The notes beneath the pieces are model-generated. The model saw only the letters and a list, made by a program, of their open reading frames with translations. It made no database searches and was not told the DNA's origin. Positions 31,971 to 41,441 of a DNA stretch of 64,000 bases are shown here, piece by piece. How positions within the stretch are numbered: the first letter of the stretch is position 1; the number at the start of each line of letters is the position of its first letter. Origin of the DNA: Lachnospiraceae bacterium. GTDB lineage: Bacteria; Bacillota; Clostridia; Lachnospirales; Lachnospiraceae. The stretch spans positions 1 through 64,000 of the forward strand of contig FZRB01000024.1 in NCBI GenBank assembly GCA_900199595.1. The letters are read 5' to 3'. A program made the position numbers and the translations under genes.

Positions 31971-32393
31971 ATGAGTATTGGTGCTGTAATAGTAGGATTA
32001 ATTTTATTGGTTTTTCATTTACTTATATTATGTGTTATTTTGGGAAATCTTAAAAGAATGATTGTATGTACTGAAACAATTGTTGCTAAGGTAAAATATG
32101 TAGACGAAAAGCAACATAAACATGAAGATTCTAAAACAGGTAAAGTAAAATATGATTATAGTTATGATGTGACTTTTCAATATGATTATAATGGTCAGAT
32201 ATATGAGTCGGAGCATAATTATTCTAAACATTGCCGTTATTCTAAAAATCAAAACACTGATATAAAAATTAATCCACATAATCCGGAAGAAAGTTGGACA
32301 AAAGGCGAGCTTATAGACATATTAAAATTGTCTTTATCTATACCGCTTTTAGTATTTTTTGATTTAATTTATATAAATGTCTTTTTTGGATAA
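31971..32393 (+). CDS. DUF3592-like membrane protein
   Basis: 140 aa. One N-terminal helix (VIVGLILLVFHLLILCVILG), a beta-rich middle (YDVTFQYDYNGQIYESEHNY, then INPHNPEES) and a C-terminal helix. The middle pattern fits DUF3592. Function unknown. Confidence 0.65.
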   Translation: MSIGAVIVGLILLVFHLLILCVILGNLKRMIVCTETIVAKVKYVDEKQHKHEDSKTGKVKYDYSYDVTFQYDYNGQIYESEHNYSKHCRYSKNQNTDIKINPHNPEESWTKGELIDILKLSLSIPLLVFFDLIYINVFFG

Positions 32394-32419
32394 GATATCT
32401 TTTTTTCAAGAAGATAATA

Positions 32420-32518
32420 GTGGTTAATGGAACTACACCACTATGGAGAAATGAGCAGGGAATAACATTTATGGGATTGTACGATTTCTTCCTGAATGAT
32501 AACAGCCTAAATATGTAA
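32420..32518 (+). pseudogene. short C-terminal-like fragment
   Basis: VNGTTPLWRNEQGITFMGLY, then DFFLNDNSLNM and stop, without a ribosome site. Coding-like, but not recognised. Confidence 0.25.
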
Positions 32519-32574
32519 TGGGAAGATAACTATAGTAATGCAGAAGTGTGTGAAAAATTTTAGAGGTAAGACGT

Positions 32575-33072
32575 ATGGTAATAACAAATACCAATGAGGA
32601 GAGAGTGACAAAGATTGATACTTATTTGAATGCGGCTGAAGTTTTTGCTTACCGTAGTACTTGTCTAAAAAGAAAATATGGAGCAGTTATAGTAAGAGAT
32701 GATGCTGTAATATCAACTGGATATAATGGTGCACCCAGGGGAAAGAAGAATTGCTGTGATATTGGATATTGCCCGAGAAAAGAAAAGAATCTTCATCAAG
32801 GTCAAGGATATGATATTTGCAGAGCTGTTCATGCAGAGGCAAATGCGTTGCTTAATTGTTCTAGAGAGCAGACTATAGGTGCTGATTTATATCTTACAGG
32901 TATTAACCCGGAGGACAGTTCAATTCATGAAGCTAAGCCATGTCCATTATGTGCCAGAATGATTATTCAGGCAGGTATAAAAAATGTTTACCTTCGTGTC
33001 GGAAAAGGTGTTGGCGAATACAGGGTTGTTCCGGCTGAAAAATTGCTTTGGGTTGTTGGAGATAGTGATTAA
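32575..33072 (+). CDS. dCMP/cytidine deaminase family protein
   Basis: 165 aa. Zinc-site motifs VHAEANALL and PCPLCARM, with CLKRKYGAVIV at the front and a Cys-rich CCDIGYC insert that is usual in dCMP deaminases and binds a second zinc. It would convert dCMP to dUMP for dTTP synthesis. An identity as ComE-type deaminase is possible. TAGAGGTAAG precedes the start. Confidence 0.87.
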   Translation: MVITNTNEERVTKIDTYLNAAEVFAYRSTCLKRKYGAVIVRDDAVISTGYNGAPRGKKNCCDIGYCPRKEKNLHQGQGYDICRAVHAEANALLNCSREQTIGADLYLTGINPEDSSIHEAKPCPLCARMIIQAGIKNVYLRVGKGVGEYRVVPAEKLLWVVGDSD

Positions 33073-33131
33073 CTCGTTCTGTAAACAATCGGTCTAAGGA
33101 CTGAAGAGTATATATAAGGAGTAATGCCCTA

Positions 33132-33542
33132 ATGATAAAACCAATTGTAAAAGATGTATTTTTCTTGAGACAGAAATCGGAACCTACTACAGAAAATGAT
33201 ACGGAGGTCATAAAAGATCTTCAGGATACACTTTTTGCCAATAGAGAAGGTTGTGTAGGTATGGCAGCAAATATGATAGGATACAAAAAGCGAACTATCA
33301 TAGTCTCGATGGGTTTTATGAATCTGATCATGAATAACCCAGTGCTTGTCTCAAAGTCTGGAGAATATGAGGCGGAAGAAGGCTGCCTTTCTTTACTAGG
33401 TACAAGAAAGACAACAAGGTATAAAGAGATAGAAGTTGAGTATGAAGATATCAACTTCAAGAAGCAAAGGCAGAAGTTTACCGGCTTCACAGCTCAAATA
33501 GTGCAGCATGAAGTGGATCACATTGAAGGAATTATCATATAG
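33132..33542 (+). CDS. def: peptide deformylase-like protein
   Basis: 136 aa. The three deformylase motifs are visible: GCVGMAANMIG (motif 1, where GxGLAAPQ-type Gln is replaced by Met), EEGCLSL (motif 2, metal Cys) and QHEVDHIEG (motif 3, metal His pair and Glu). It is shorter than housekeeping Def and ends soon after motif 3. The motif 1 change suggests a divergent second deformylase. AAGGAG upstream. Confidence 0.85.
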   Translation: MIKPIVKDVFFLRQKSEPTTENDTEVIKDLQDTLFANREGCVGMAANMIGYKKRTIIVSMGFMNLIMNNPVLVSKSGEYEAEEGCLSLLGTRKTTRYKEIEVEYEDINFKKQRQKFTGFTAQIVQHEVDHIEGIII

Positions 33543-33620
33543 TAGTTTCTAAAGGATTATGTTAAAATTAGTACATAATGACATTTCAAAATCAATCAAT
33601 ATATGAAACGGAGATTTATT

Positions 33621-36329
33621 ATGGAAAGAAAAGTAGTAGACAGTGTTGAAACATTGGAAGAGGCTCTGGCACGGGTAAGATCGGCGCAAAAAAAGTATGC
33701 CACATATACTCAGGAGCAGGTGGACAAGATTTTCAAGGCGGCTGCCATAGCGGCTAATATGGCACGTATCCCTCTTGCCAAAATGGCAGTAGAGGAAACG
33801 GGTATGGGCATAGTAGAAGATAAGGTAATCAAGAATAATTATGCGGCTGAATATATTTATAACGCATACAAGGATGTTAAAACCTGCGGAGTTATCGAAG
33901 AAGATAAGGCATTCGGAACCAGAAAGATAGCTGAGCCTATTGGCGTGATCGCAGCGGTTATCCCTACGACAAATCCAACATCGACAGCTATATTTAAAAC
34001 ACTTATAGCGCTTAAGACCAGAAATGCCATCATCATTTCTCCCCATCCCAGGGCAAAAAAATCTACTATAGAGGCTGCCAAGATAGTACTTGATGCAGCT
34101 GTAAAAGCCGGAGCTCCCGAGGAAATAATAGAGTGGATTGATGCTCCGAGTCTTGATATGACAAACATGGTTATGAAGGAAGCAGATATAATCCTGGCCA
34201 CAGGTGGTCCCGGAATGGTAAAAGCTGCATATTCCAGTGGCAAGCCTGCACTCGGAGTAGGAGCTGGAAATACACCTGCGATTATCGATGAATCAGCAGA
34301 TATCATACTGGCTGTAAATTCCATAATCCACTCAAAAACATTTGACAACGGCATGATCTGTGCTTCCGAACAGTCCGTTATCGTACATAAAAATGTATAT
34401 GATGCGGTACGCGAAGAATTTGCGCTGAGAGGTTGTTATTTCTTAAAGAGTGACGAGATAGATAAAGTAAGAAAAACAATACTGATAAACGGTGCTCTCA
34501 ATGCAAAGATAGTAGGTCAGCCTGCTTATAAGATAGCTGAGTTAGCCGGAGTGACGATTCCTAAGGGCTCAAAAGTACTTATAGGTGAGGTTGAAAGTGT
34601 AGACATTTCAGAAGAATTTGCTCATGAGAAGCTTTCACCTGTACTTGCTATGTATAAAGCAAAGGATTTAGATGATGCATTTGAAAAAGCAGAACATCTG
34701 ATAGCTGACGGTGGATATGGTCACACATCATCCATATATATTAACACCACGACCGGTCAGGAGAAGCTCGAAGAATTTGAAGCACGTATGAAGACCTGCC
34801 GTATCCTGATAAATACACCTTCATCACAGGGCGGTATTGGTGATCTTTACAACTTCAAGCTCGCTCCTTCACTCACACTGGGATGTGGCTCATGGGGAGG
34901 AAACAGTGTATCTGAAAATGTTGGAGTAAAGCACCTTATAAATATAAAAACTGTAGCTGAAAGAAGGGAAAATATGTTGTGGTTCAGAACACCTGAGAAG
35001 GTATATATCAAGAAGGGGTGCCTTCCTGTTGCGCTCGATGAATTGAAGACCGTAATGGGAAAGAAGAGAGCGTTTATCGTAACTGACAGTTTCCTGTATA
35101 ATAACGGATATACAAAACCTATATCGGACAAACTTGATGAGATGGGAATAGTTCATGAGACTTTCTTTGATGTTGAGCCCGATCCGACACTTGCATGTGC
35201 TAAGGCTGGAGCAGAGCTCATGCGTTCATTTAAGCCTGATTGCATTATAGCACTTGGCGGTGGTTCAGCTATGGACGCAGCAAAGATTATGTGGGTTCTG
35301 TATGAGCATCCTGAAGCAGACTTTATGGATATGGCTATGAGATTTATGGATATCCGTAAGCGTGTATATACTTTCCCGAAGATGGGCGAAAAGGCATATT
35401 TTATAGCGATTCCTACATCAGCAGGAACAGGTTCTGAAGTGACACCTTTTGCAGTTATAACCGACGAGCAGACAGGTGTGAAATATCCACTAGCAGACTA
35501 TGAACTTTTACCTAATATGGCTATCATTGACACAGACTTCCATATGTCTGCACCTAAAGGATTGACTGCAGCATCAGGAATTGACGCAGTATCACATGCA
35601 CTTGAAGCTATAGCTTCGATAATGGCTACAGATTATACCGATGGATTGGCAGTTAAGGCTTTGCAGATCATTTTCAAATATCTGCCTAGAGCTTATGACG
35701 ATGGACCGAATGATGTAGAGGCACGTGAAAAGATGGCAAATGCTGCCACTATGGCAGGTATGGCATTTGCTAATGCTTTCCTAGGAGTATGCCATTCCAT
35801 GGCGCACAAGCTTGGCTCATTCCACCATATCGCTCATGGCGTGGCAAATGCCTTGATGCTTGAGGAAGTTTTAAGGTTTAATGCTGCAGAAGCACCTGTA
35901 AAGATGGGTACATTCAGTCAGTATGATCATCCTCATACATTGGAAAGATATGCAATGGTTGCAGATGAGTTAAAACTGGGTGGAAAGAATGATGAAGAAA
36001 AACTCGAAAAACTGATCGAGGCTGTAAACGATCTGAAGGCAAGAGTAGGAATTAAACCGACTATTAAAGATTATGTACCGGATGAAAAGGATTTCCTTGA
36101 CCGTCTCGATGCCATGACTGAGCAGGCATTTGATGATCAGTGTACGGGCTCAAATCCTCGTTATCCTCTTATGAGCGAGATCAAGCAAATGTACTTGAAC
36201 GCATACTATGGAGAGAAGCATTTTGAAGAGCCTGATATGCCTGATACAAATATAGGTGACAAAGCGGATGGCGGACATAATACCCAAAAGTCAAATCGTA
36301 GAGCAAAAAGCGGTCTTAAGAAAAACTAA
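33621..36329 (+). CDS. adhE: bifunctional acetaldehyde-CoA/alcohol dehydrogenase
   Basis: 902 aa from the ATG at 33621; the ATG at 33603 is rejected because AACGGAG, the ribosome site, lies between them. Residues 1 to about 440 are an aldehyde dehydrogenase domain with catalytic Cys in NGMICASEQS. The C-terminal half is an iron-dependent alcohol dehydrogenase (ALGGGSAMDAAK, HSMAHKLGSFHHIAHG). It reduces acetyl-CoA to ethanol with two NADH and forms spirosomes. A short basic tail follows. A kinase-like gene begins 15 bases downstream. Confidence 0.95.
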   Translation: MERKVVDSVETLEEALARVRSAQKKYATYTQEQVDKIFKAAAIAANMARIPLAKMAVEETGMGIVEDKVIKNNYAAEYIYNAYKDVKTCGVIEEDKAFGTRKIAEPIGVIAAVIPTTNPTSTAIFKTLIALKTRNAIIISPHPRAKKSTIEAAKIVLDAAVKAGAPEEIIEWIDAPSLDMTNMVMKEADIILATGGPGMVKAAYSSGKPALGVGAGNTPAIIDESADIILAVNSIIHSKTFDNGMICASEQSVIVHKNVYDAVREEFALRGCYFLKSDEIDKVRKTILINGALNAKIVGQPAYKIAELAGVTIPKGSKVLIGEVESVDISEEFAHEKLSPVLAMYKAKDLDDAFEKAEHLIADGGYGHTSSIYINTTTGQEKLEEFEARMKTCRILINTPSSQGGIGDLYNFKLAPSLTLGCGSWGGNSVSENVGVKHLINIKTVAERRENMLWFRTPEKVYIKKGCLPVALDELKTVMGKKRAFIVTDSFLYNNGYTKPISDKLDEMGIVHETFFDVEPDPTLACAKAGAELMRSFKPDCIIALGGGSAMDAAKIMWVLYEHPEADFMDMAMRFMDIRKRVYTFPKMGEKAYFIAIPTSAGTGSEVTPFAVITDEQTGVKYPLADYELLPNMAIIDTDFHMSAPKGLTAASGIDAVSHALEAIASIMATDYTDGLAVKALQIIFKYLPRAYDDGPNDVEAREKMANAATMAGMAFANAFLGVCHSMAHKLGSFHHIAHGVANALMLEEVLRFNAAEAPVKMGTFSQYDHPHTLERYAMVADELKLGGKNDEEKLEKLIEAVNDLKARVGIKPTIKDYVPDEKDFLDRLDAMTEQAFDDQCTGSNPRYPLMSEIKQMYLNAYYGEKHFEEPDMPDTNIGDKADGGHNTQKSNRRAKSGLKKN

Positions 36330-36344
36330 GGGAGAGATAATAAG

Positions 36345-37094
36345 ATGGAACTAAATACAATCATAGCAGAGAGAAAGAATAAAACAATATACCGCGATGC
36401 AGAAAAGGTATACAAGGTATTTGATCAGTCTTATTCAAAGGCAGATGTATTAAATGAAGCTTTAAATCAGGCAAGAATAGAAGGAACGGGTCTCAATATA
36501 CCGAAAGTACTGGAAGTTACCATGATAGACGGAAAATGGACGATTGTTTCAGATTATATCAAAGGAAAAACACTTGCAGCTCTTATGAAGGAAAATCCAG
36601 GGAAAAAGGATGAATATCTGAATCTGTTAGTTGATCTCCAGCTAAATATGCATTCAAAAGTATGCCCTGGACTCAATAAACTGAGAGACAAAATGAAACG
36701 CAAAATCGGTGAGACTGATCTGTCTGCTACAGTATGTTATGACCTGCAAACCAGACTTGAATCTATGCCGAAGCATAACAAGGTATGTCACGGAGATTTC
36801 AAACCTTCAAATATCATCATTAAAGATGATGGGACACCGTATATACTGGATTGGTCACATGCAACCCAGGGAAATGCTTCAGCGGATGTAGCTCGTACAT
36901 ATCTGCTTTTCTGTCTGGAAGGAGATATCAATGGAGCTAAAAAGTACCTGGATCTTTTCTGCAAGAAGAGTAATACTGAAAAGAAGTATGTTCAGAAATG
37001 GATGCCTATAGTTGCGGCATCACAGACGGTAAAAGGTAACGCTCAGGAACGCGAATTCCTTTATTCCTGGATAGATGTAGTAGATTATGAATAA
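36345..37094 (+). CDS. APH/choline kinase-like phosphotransferase
   Basis: 249 aa. Kinase signature VCHGDFKPSNIII (catalytic Asp), then YILDWSHATQGNASADVART (Mg-binding Asp). The N-terminal ATP-lobe is short. Members phosphorylate small alcohols such as aminoglycosides, thiamine or choline; substrate here is unknown. It starts 15 bases after adhE and is probably co-transcribed. Confidence 0.82.
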   Translation: MELNTIIAERKNKTIYRDAEKVYKVFDQSYSKADVLNEALNQARIEGTGLNIPKVLEVTMIDGKWTIVSDYIKGKTLAALMKENPGKKDEYLNLLVDLQLNMHSKVCPGLNKLRDKMKRKIGETDLSATVCYDLQTRLESMPKHNKVCHGDFKPSNIIIKDDGTPYILDWSHATQGNASADVARTYLLFCLEGDINGAKKYLDLFCKKSNTEKKYVQKWMPIVAASQTVKGNAQEREFLYSWIDVVDYE

Positions 37095-37309
37095 ATACAA
37101 AAAGACTTGTGATGTGATAGACTCAGATTTATAAGAAAACCATGAAGATTTTTACTGCGGGTATGATTATGGACATCTCTTGCTCCATAAGAGATTTTGT
37201 CCTTACTGATCATATTAGTATGTTCTTCGTGTGGCCACTTGACAATCTTATTCAAAAGTATATAATTCGCTTTTGGTGTTTTATTGTTTTTGAACGAGAG
37301 GTGTCGGTT

Positions 37310-38434
37310 TTGGAAAAAACAAAAAGTTTAATAAAAATTTTTAAGAAAGACTCAATCCTGTTTATATCAGGTATTCTTGCAGCGATATCCTGTTTTTTTG
37401 TTAGACCGGATTCGGGATATATCGGCTATATAAATTTCAGAGTATTAGCTATTCTTTTTTCGCTAATGCTTGTGGTCAGTGCATATATACGAATAGGCAC
37501 ATTTGATTATTTTACAAATAAGCTTTTGGGGAAGATTCATTCAGAAAAAAACATTTCTCTGTTTCTGGTGATCTTGTCATTTTTTATGAGTATGCTTCTC
37601 ACAAATGATGTAACACTGGTTACGCTGGTTCCGTTTGCAATAAATGTTTTGAAAGCATTTAAGGACAGAAGAAGAACCATGTATACATTAATTCTGATGA
37701 CTGTATCAGCCAATCTTGGAAGTATGCTGACACCTATAGGTAATCCCCAAAATCTTTATCTCTATACTGAGTATCACATAACTCTTTTTGATTTTATCAA
37801 GCTGATGCTGCCATACAGTATGGTATCTTTGATTCTTCTTGTGATAAGCGTGATAATGCTGAATAAAACAGATAAAACACTTGATACTGCTGTAACAGAA
37901 GAGGTTTCTGCGCCTAAACTTTTACCTCTTCTTGTATACACGGCTCTTTTTGTGATATGTTTGCTTACAGTGTCAAATATAATAAGCTTTATGATCATGT
38001 TGGGCATTGTAGCATTAGTTGTTCTTATATTTGATAAAAAAGCTTTTATAAATATAGACTATGGTCTGTTGTTTACTTTTGTATTCTTCTTTGTGTTGAT
38101 TGGAAATCTCGGAAGGATAGATATAATTCACGATACATTATCCCGTATTATAGAGAAAAATGTTACATTGACGGCTGTTCTGGCTTCTCAGTTTATAAGT
38201 AATGTTCCGGCTGCCATGTTGCTTTCAGCATTTACCAAAAAAGGACCATCTCTTCTTATTGGAACAAATCTCGGTGGACTTGGAACCTTGATAGCCAGTA
38301 TGGCGAGTTTAATAACATATAAATTCTATAATAAGGAAAAGAAAGAAGGAGAGCATTATCTCCTTTCCTTTACTGTTATCAATATAGTGTTTCTGCTCAT
38401 TCTGCTGATTTTATATTGTGTATTGAGTTTGTAG
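37310..38434 (+). CDS. SLC13/ArsB-type anion permease
   Basis: About 374 aa from a TTG at 37310 with GAGAGGTG in front; the longer frame from 37142 has no ribosome site and its first part does not look like the family. About ten helices. Ion-transporter superfamily loops: MLLTNDVTLVTLVPFA, SMLTPIGNPQNLYLY and FISNVPAAMLLSAF. The conserved NDV and SNVPAA/TPxGNPQN loops fit sodium-coupled carboxylate or arsenite carriers. Confidence 0.83.
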   Translation: MEKTKSLIKIFKKDSILFISGILAAISCFFVRPDSGYIGYINFRVLAILFSLMLVVSAYIRIGTFDYFTNKLLGKIHSEKNISLFLVILSFFMSMLLTNDVTLVTLVPFAINVLKAFKDRRRTMYTLILMTVSANLGSMLTPIGNPQNLYLYTEYHITLFDFIKLMLPYSMVSLILLVISVIMLNKTDKTLDTAVTEEVSAPKLLPLLVYTALFVICLLTVSNIISFMIMLGIVALVVLIFDKKAFINIDYGLLFTFVFFFVLIGNLGRIDIIHDTLSRIIEKNVTLTAVLASQFISNVPAAMLLSAFTKKGPSLLIGTNLGGLGTLIASMASLITYKFYNKEKKEGEHYLLSFTVINIVFLLILLILYCVLSL

Positions 38435-38491
38435 ATATAAAGCCTTTGGTATTTTTTAATAGCAGGTAATCCTATTATGTATTAGTGAAGG

Positions 38492-39220
38492 CTATGATAT
38501 TACTCGACCGAAGATTTTGAAATCGCTTGCTTCAGTTACTTTGATTGGCATGTACTCAGGATTGAAGGATATGAGTTCTATGCTGTTTTTCATCTTATGA
38601 AGCTTCTTGCAATATGCCTGTCCATCCAGATAAAAGATTCCTATATCACCATCATAAAGTTCAGTTGTCCTGTATACCCAGACTATCTGTCCGTTCATAT
38701 ATCTCGGTTCCATACTGTTACCATTAAGTCTGATGCCAAAGCTTGCCTTTTCTGGAACCTCACTTCCTACAACAACCATTTCGTGATCATCACTATCTAG
38801 AAATTCTCCGGTACCTGCAGATGCCGGCAGAAGATAGAGCGGAAGCTTACGCTGCTTGACCGGAAACTTTGTTACATTATCATTCGTTTCGTTAATTACT
38901 ACATCTTCGTGGCGGTATTCATCCGTCATCGACAGGATTCTGATGAAATCCTTGGCTTTCTCCTTACCGGCTTCATTAAGAATGGCAAGTGGATTATCTG
39001 GATTTGGTTCTATGAAAGTTGAGTAGATATCTGTTATCCCATACATCTGACAGAGTAGAAGAAACTGTGTAGGGTTTGGGGTTGATTTGTTCTTTTCCCA
39101 GGCATAAATAGCTTTATTTTGGAGAGGAAATCCGGCTTTCGTAAGTCTTTCAGCAACATCTATTTGAGAGAGCTTGGCCTTTTTTCTGTAGATAGTTAGT
39201 GTCTCACCTATATTTTTCAT
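38492..39220 (-). CDS. XRE regulator with S24 peptidase domain (LexA/CI-like)
   Basis: 242 aa. N-terminal XRE helix-turn-helix (LTIYRKKAKLSQIDVAERL, NKAIYAWEKNKSTPNP) and a C-terminal S24 peptidase with Ser in GNSMEPRYM and Lys in YCKKLHK. A probable self-cleavage site lies at ASAGTGEFLD. Such repressors are inactivated by RecA-stimulated self-cleavage after DNA damage. The divergent small gene at 39535 is typical of SOS Y-family polymerase loci, so it is probably its target. Confidence 0.88.
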   Translation of the reverse strand: MKNIGETLTIYRKKAKLSQIDVAERLTKAGFPLQNKAIYAWEKNKSTPNPTQFLLLCQMYGITDIYSTFIEPNPDNPLAILNEAGKEKAKDFIRILSMTDEYRHEDVVINETNDNVTKFPVKQRKLPLYLLPASAGTGEFLDSDDHEMVVVGSEVPEKASFGIRLNGNSMEPRYMNGQIVWVYRTTELYDGDIGIFYLDGQAYCKKLHKMKNSIELISFNPEYMPIKVTEASDFKIFGRVIS

Positions 39221-39534
39221 TGAATCACCTTCTTTTTCTATATATTATAGATTATTTCTGAAAATTCCCAAGAAAATATTATATAGTTGGAAATCTGATA
39301 TTTTTACGCAAAATATGTAGTTTCTCTATAATGTACTATACAATATTTCGTGTATTATGGCAAGAGGAAATCTATAAATAATGGTAAAAATACATAAAAA
39401 TATACTTGAAATCCTTAAAAAATAGACTTATACTGTGAGACACAGTGATGAGATACATATATAGCTAAGCTAATAGTTAAAAGCACTTTTAAGAAGATTT
39501 TATTAAGGATTATAACGAAAAGGAGAGGATGTGA
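39221..39534. promoter_or_regulatory. divergent control region of S24 repressor and small SOS-type gene
   Basis: Very AT-rich. TATAAT with TTCTC in front lies near 39326-39333 on the plus strand. I see no clear LexA-type GAAC-N4-GTTC dyad, so the operator cannot be named. AAAAGGAGAGGATG is the ribosome site for 39535. Confidence 0.4.
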
Positions 39535-39813
39535 ATGATTGAAGAGAGCCCTTATAAGATCTATGTAGATGTAAATGTCGAGTTTACTAAGGAGGGTAAA
39601 TTGATTCCCAGATCTATTATCTGGGATGATGGAACTACTTATGAGATACAGAAGATCACTGATATAAGACGTGCAGCCAGTTTGGTCGCTGGTGCAACGG
39701 GTATCAGATATACCATTTACGTAGATGGATATGAGAGTCATCTGTATTTTGGCGATAATCGTAGATGGTTTGTAGAAGGTAAAGAAAAGAATAAAGAGAT
39801 GGTAAGCGTCTGA
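39535..39813 (+). CDS. small protein of UmuC-associated type
   Basis: 92 aa, beta-rich. ESPYKIYVDVNVEFTKEGKL, WDDGTTYEIQKITDIRRAAS and TIYVDGYESHLYF match the small protein that commonly sits between an S24 repressor and a Y-family polymerase in Lachnospiraceae. The polymerase is missing here: a lipoprotein gene follows. Confidence 0.7.
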   Translation: MIEESPYKIYVDVNVEFTKEGKLIPRSIIWDDGTTYEIQKITDIRRAASLVAGATGIRYTIYVDGYESHLYFGDNRRWFVEGKEKNKEMVSV

Positions 39814-39973
39814 TCTTATTTCACGGATAAAAGGTGTTGGAAAGGGCAATCTGTGTATCAGAAGTGGTATTAAAGGTTGCTCTTTTCAGGTGCCTAATGT
39901 AGTGTCTTGTGTTATAATTTGAATGACGAGTTACGACTATTTTCTTTTGGAAATTTGAAGAGGGGGCAGCACT

Positions 39974-41053
39974 ATGAAACTAAATAACTATAAAGAAACA
40001 TCCTTATTTCTGGTTATATGTATGGTTTTAGCAATTCTTCCAGGATGTTCAATAAATGAAGCGAATAACGGCTCCGAGACAGGAAAAAAGGATAGCTTTA
40101 CATTTACAAATTGGGAACAGGATGCTGATTCTCTGAGGGCACTTAAGGAATATGTGGAGGATGTGACTGATGAAAAGTCAGATCATTTTATTCCGGAAGA
40201 GGACCGTATAGCTGCATTTGATATGGATGGAACGTTATATGGAGAGCTTGCACCGATTTATATCGAGTGGTGGATGTATGCTTATCGAGTTAATGAAGAT
40301 CCTTCCTTTATGGCAGATGAAGATGAAAAGGTGGTCGCAGACCAGATAGTTGAGGCGGCTAAAACTGGAAAGATACCTGAGAATCTTGAATACGATCATG
40401 CTATTCAGAATGCCAGAGTTTTTGAAGGTATGACACTGGAAGGCTATAATCAGTATGTCAGGGAATTTGTTAAGAGAGATGCAGTAGGTTTCAATAACCT
40501 GACCTATAAAAATGCTTTTTATAAACCTATGATTGAGGTTGTTGAGTATCTGAATGAAAATGGATTTACAGTATATATTTGCAGCGGTACCGATCGTTTC
40601 CTTTGCAGAGAACTTTGCGACGGAGTACTTCCGATTGCTGATAACCATTTCATAGGAATGGATGTCATGCTTAAGGCCAAAGGTCAGGGTGATACCGATG
40701 GACTTGACTATATTTATTCTGCTGATGACGCAGTTGTTCGTACGGATGAGCTTCTGATAAAGAATGTTAAGATGAATAAGGTCAGCCTGCTGTCACAGGA
40801 ATTGGGAAAACCTCCGGTACTCTGCTTTGGCAACAGTAGCGGTGATGAAAGTATGGGAATCTATACTACAGAGAATAATCCGTACTATTCCAAGACCTTC
40901 ATGCTTATAGCTGATGATGATGTTCGTGAATTTGGTAATCCGGAAAAGGCAGAAGAGAAGGCAGAGAAGTGGAGAAGTCATGGATGGGAAGTTATATCTA
41001 TGAAGAATGATTGGAAGACAATATATGGAGATGATGTGACCAAAACCAATTAA
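39974..41053 (+). CDS. HAD-superfamily lipoprotein phosphatase
   Basis: 359 aa. Lipobox LPGC at about residue 25. HAD motif I AFDMDGTLYGE, motif II-like VYICSGTDRF and acidic motif IV CFGNSSGDESM. Extracellular, membrane-anchored by lipid. Likely an acid phosphatase or phosphoserine phosphatase-like enzyme; the substrate is unknown. AGAGGGGGC ribosome site. Confidence 0.85.
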   Translation: MKLNNYKETSLFLVICMVLAILPGCSINEANNGSETGKKDSFTFTNWEQDADSLRALKEYVEDVTDEKSDHFIPEEDRIAAFDMDGTLYGELAPIYIEWWMYAYRVNEDPSFMADEDEKVVADQIVEAAKTGKIPENLEYDHAIQNARVFEGMTLEGYNQYVREFVKRDAVGFNNLTYKNAFYKPMIEVVEYLNENGFTVYICSGTDRFLCRELCDGVLPIADNHFIGMDVMLKAKGQGDTDGLDYIYSADDAVVRTDELLIKNVKMNKVSLLSQELGKPPVLCFGNSSGDESMGIYTTENNPYYSKTFMLIADDDVREFGNPEKAEEKAEKWRSHGWEVISMKNDWKTIYGDDVTKTN

Positions 41054-41060
41054 TGTCATA

Positions 41061-41372
41061 TCAAATTTTTGAACGTTGTACCAGTAACAATGAACTGTGT
41101 GTAGTCATGCCTTCTTTCAGTACTGCGTGCTGGTCCAGATAACCTATCTTTACATTTTTTGCCCATTCTATCTTTCCTTCATCAGGCTGAAGCTGTCCTG
41201 TTATTATATTCATAAAAGTGGACTTGCCTTCGCCGTTTGCTCCGATAAGTCCTATATGTTCTCCGGCTAAAAGCCTGAATGATACATCTTCAAATATAGC
41301 TCTGTCTCCAAAACCGTGAGTCAGGTGTTCAACATTTAATATATTCAAAATCTTTTTCGGATTACTATTCAT
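41061..41372 (-). pseudogene. ABC-F ATPase, N-terminal fragment
   Basis: 103 aa on the minus strand. The opening NILNVEHLTHGFGDRAIFED, Walker A GANGEGKSTF and IGYLDQHAVL are a typical ABC-F start, but the frame ends soon after, well before the signature motif, with an unrelated tail THSSLLLVQRSKI. Full ABC-F proteins have two such domains and more than 500 aa. Clear truncation. Confidence 0.85.
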
Positions 41373-41441
41373 GGGGATTGTTTTATGTTATATTGTTTAA
41401 GTATTGAGTAACAATATGGGCAATAGTAAAGAGGAGGTACT

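Noticed and set aside
39221-39534. LexA box of the GAAC-N4-GTTC type
   Set aside because: No convincing dyad of that form was found in this interval.
38492-39813. S24 repressor as sign of a prophage
   Set aside because: No integrase, structural or lysis genes are nearby, and the divergent small gene points to an SOS-type locus.
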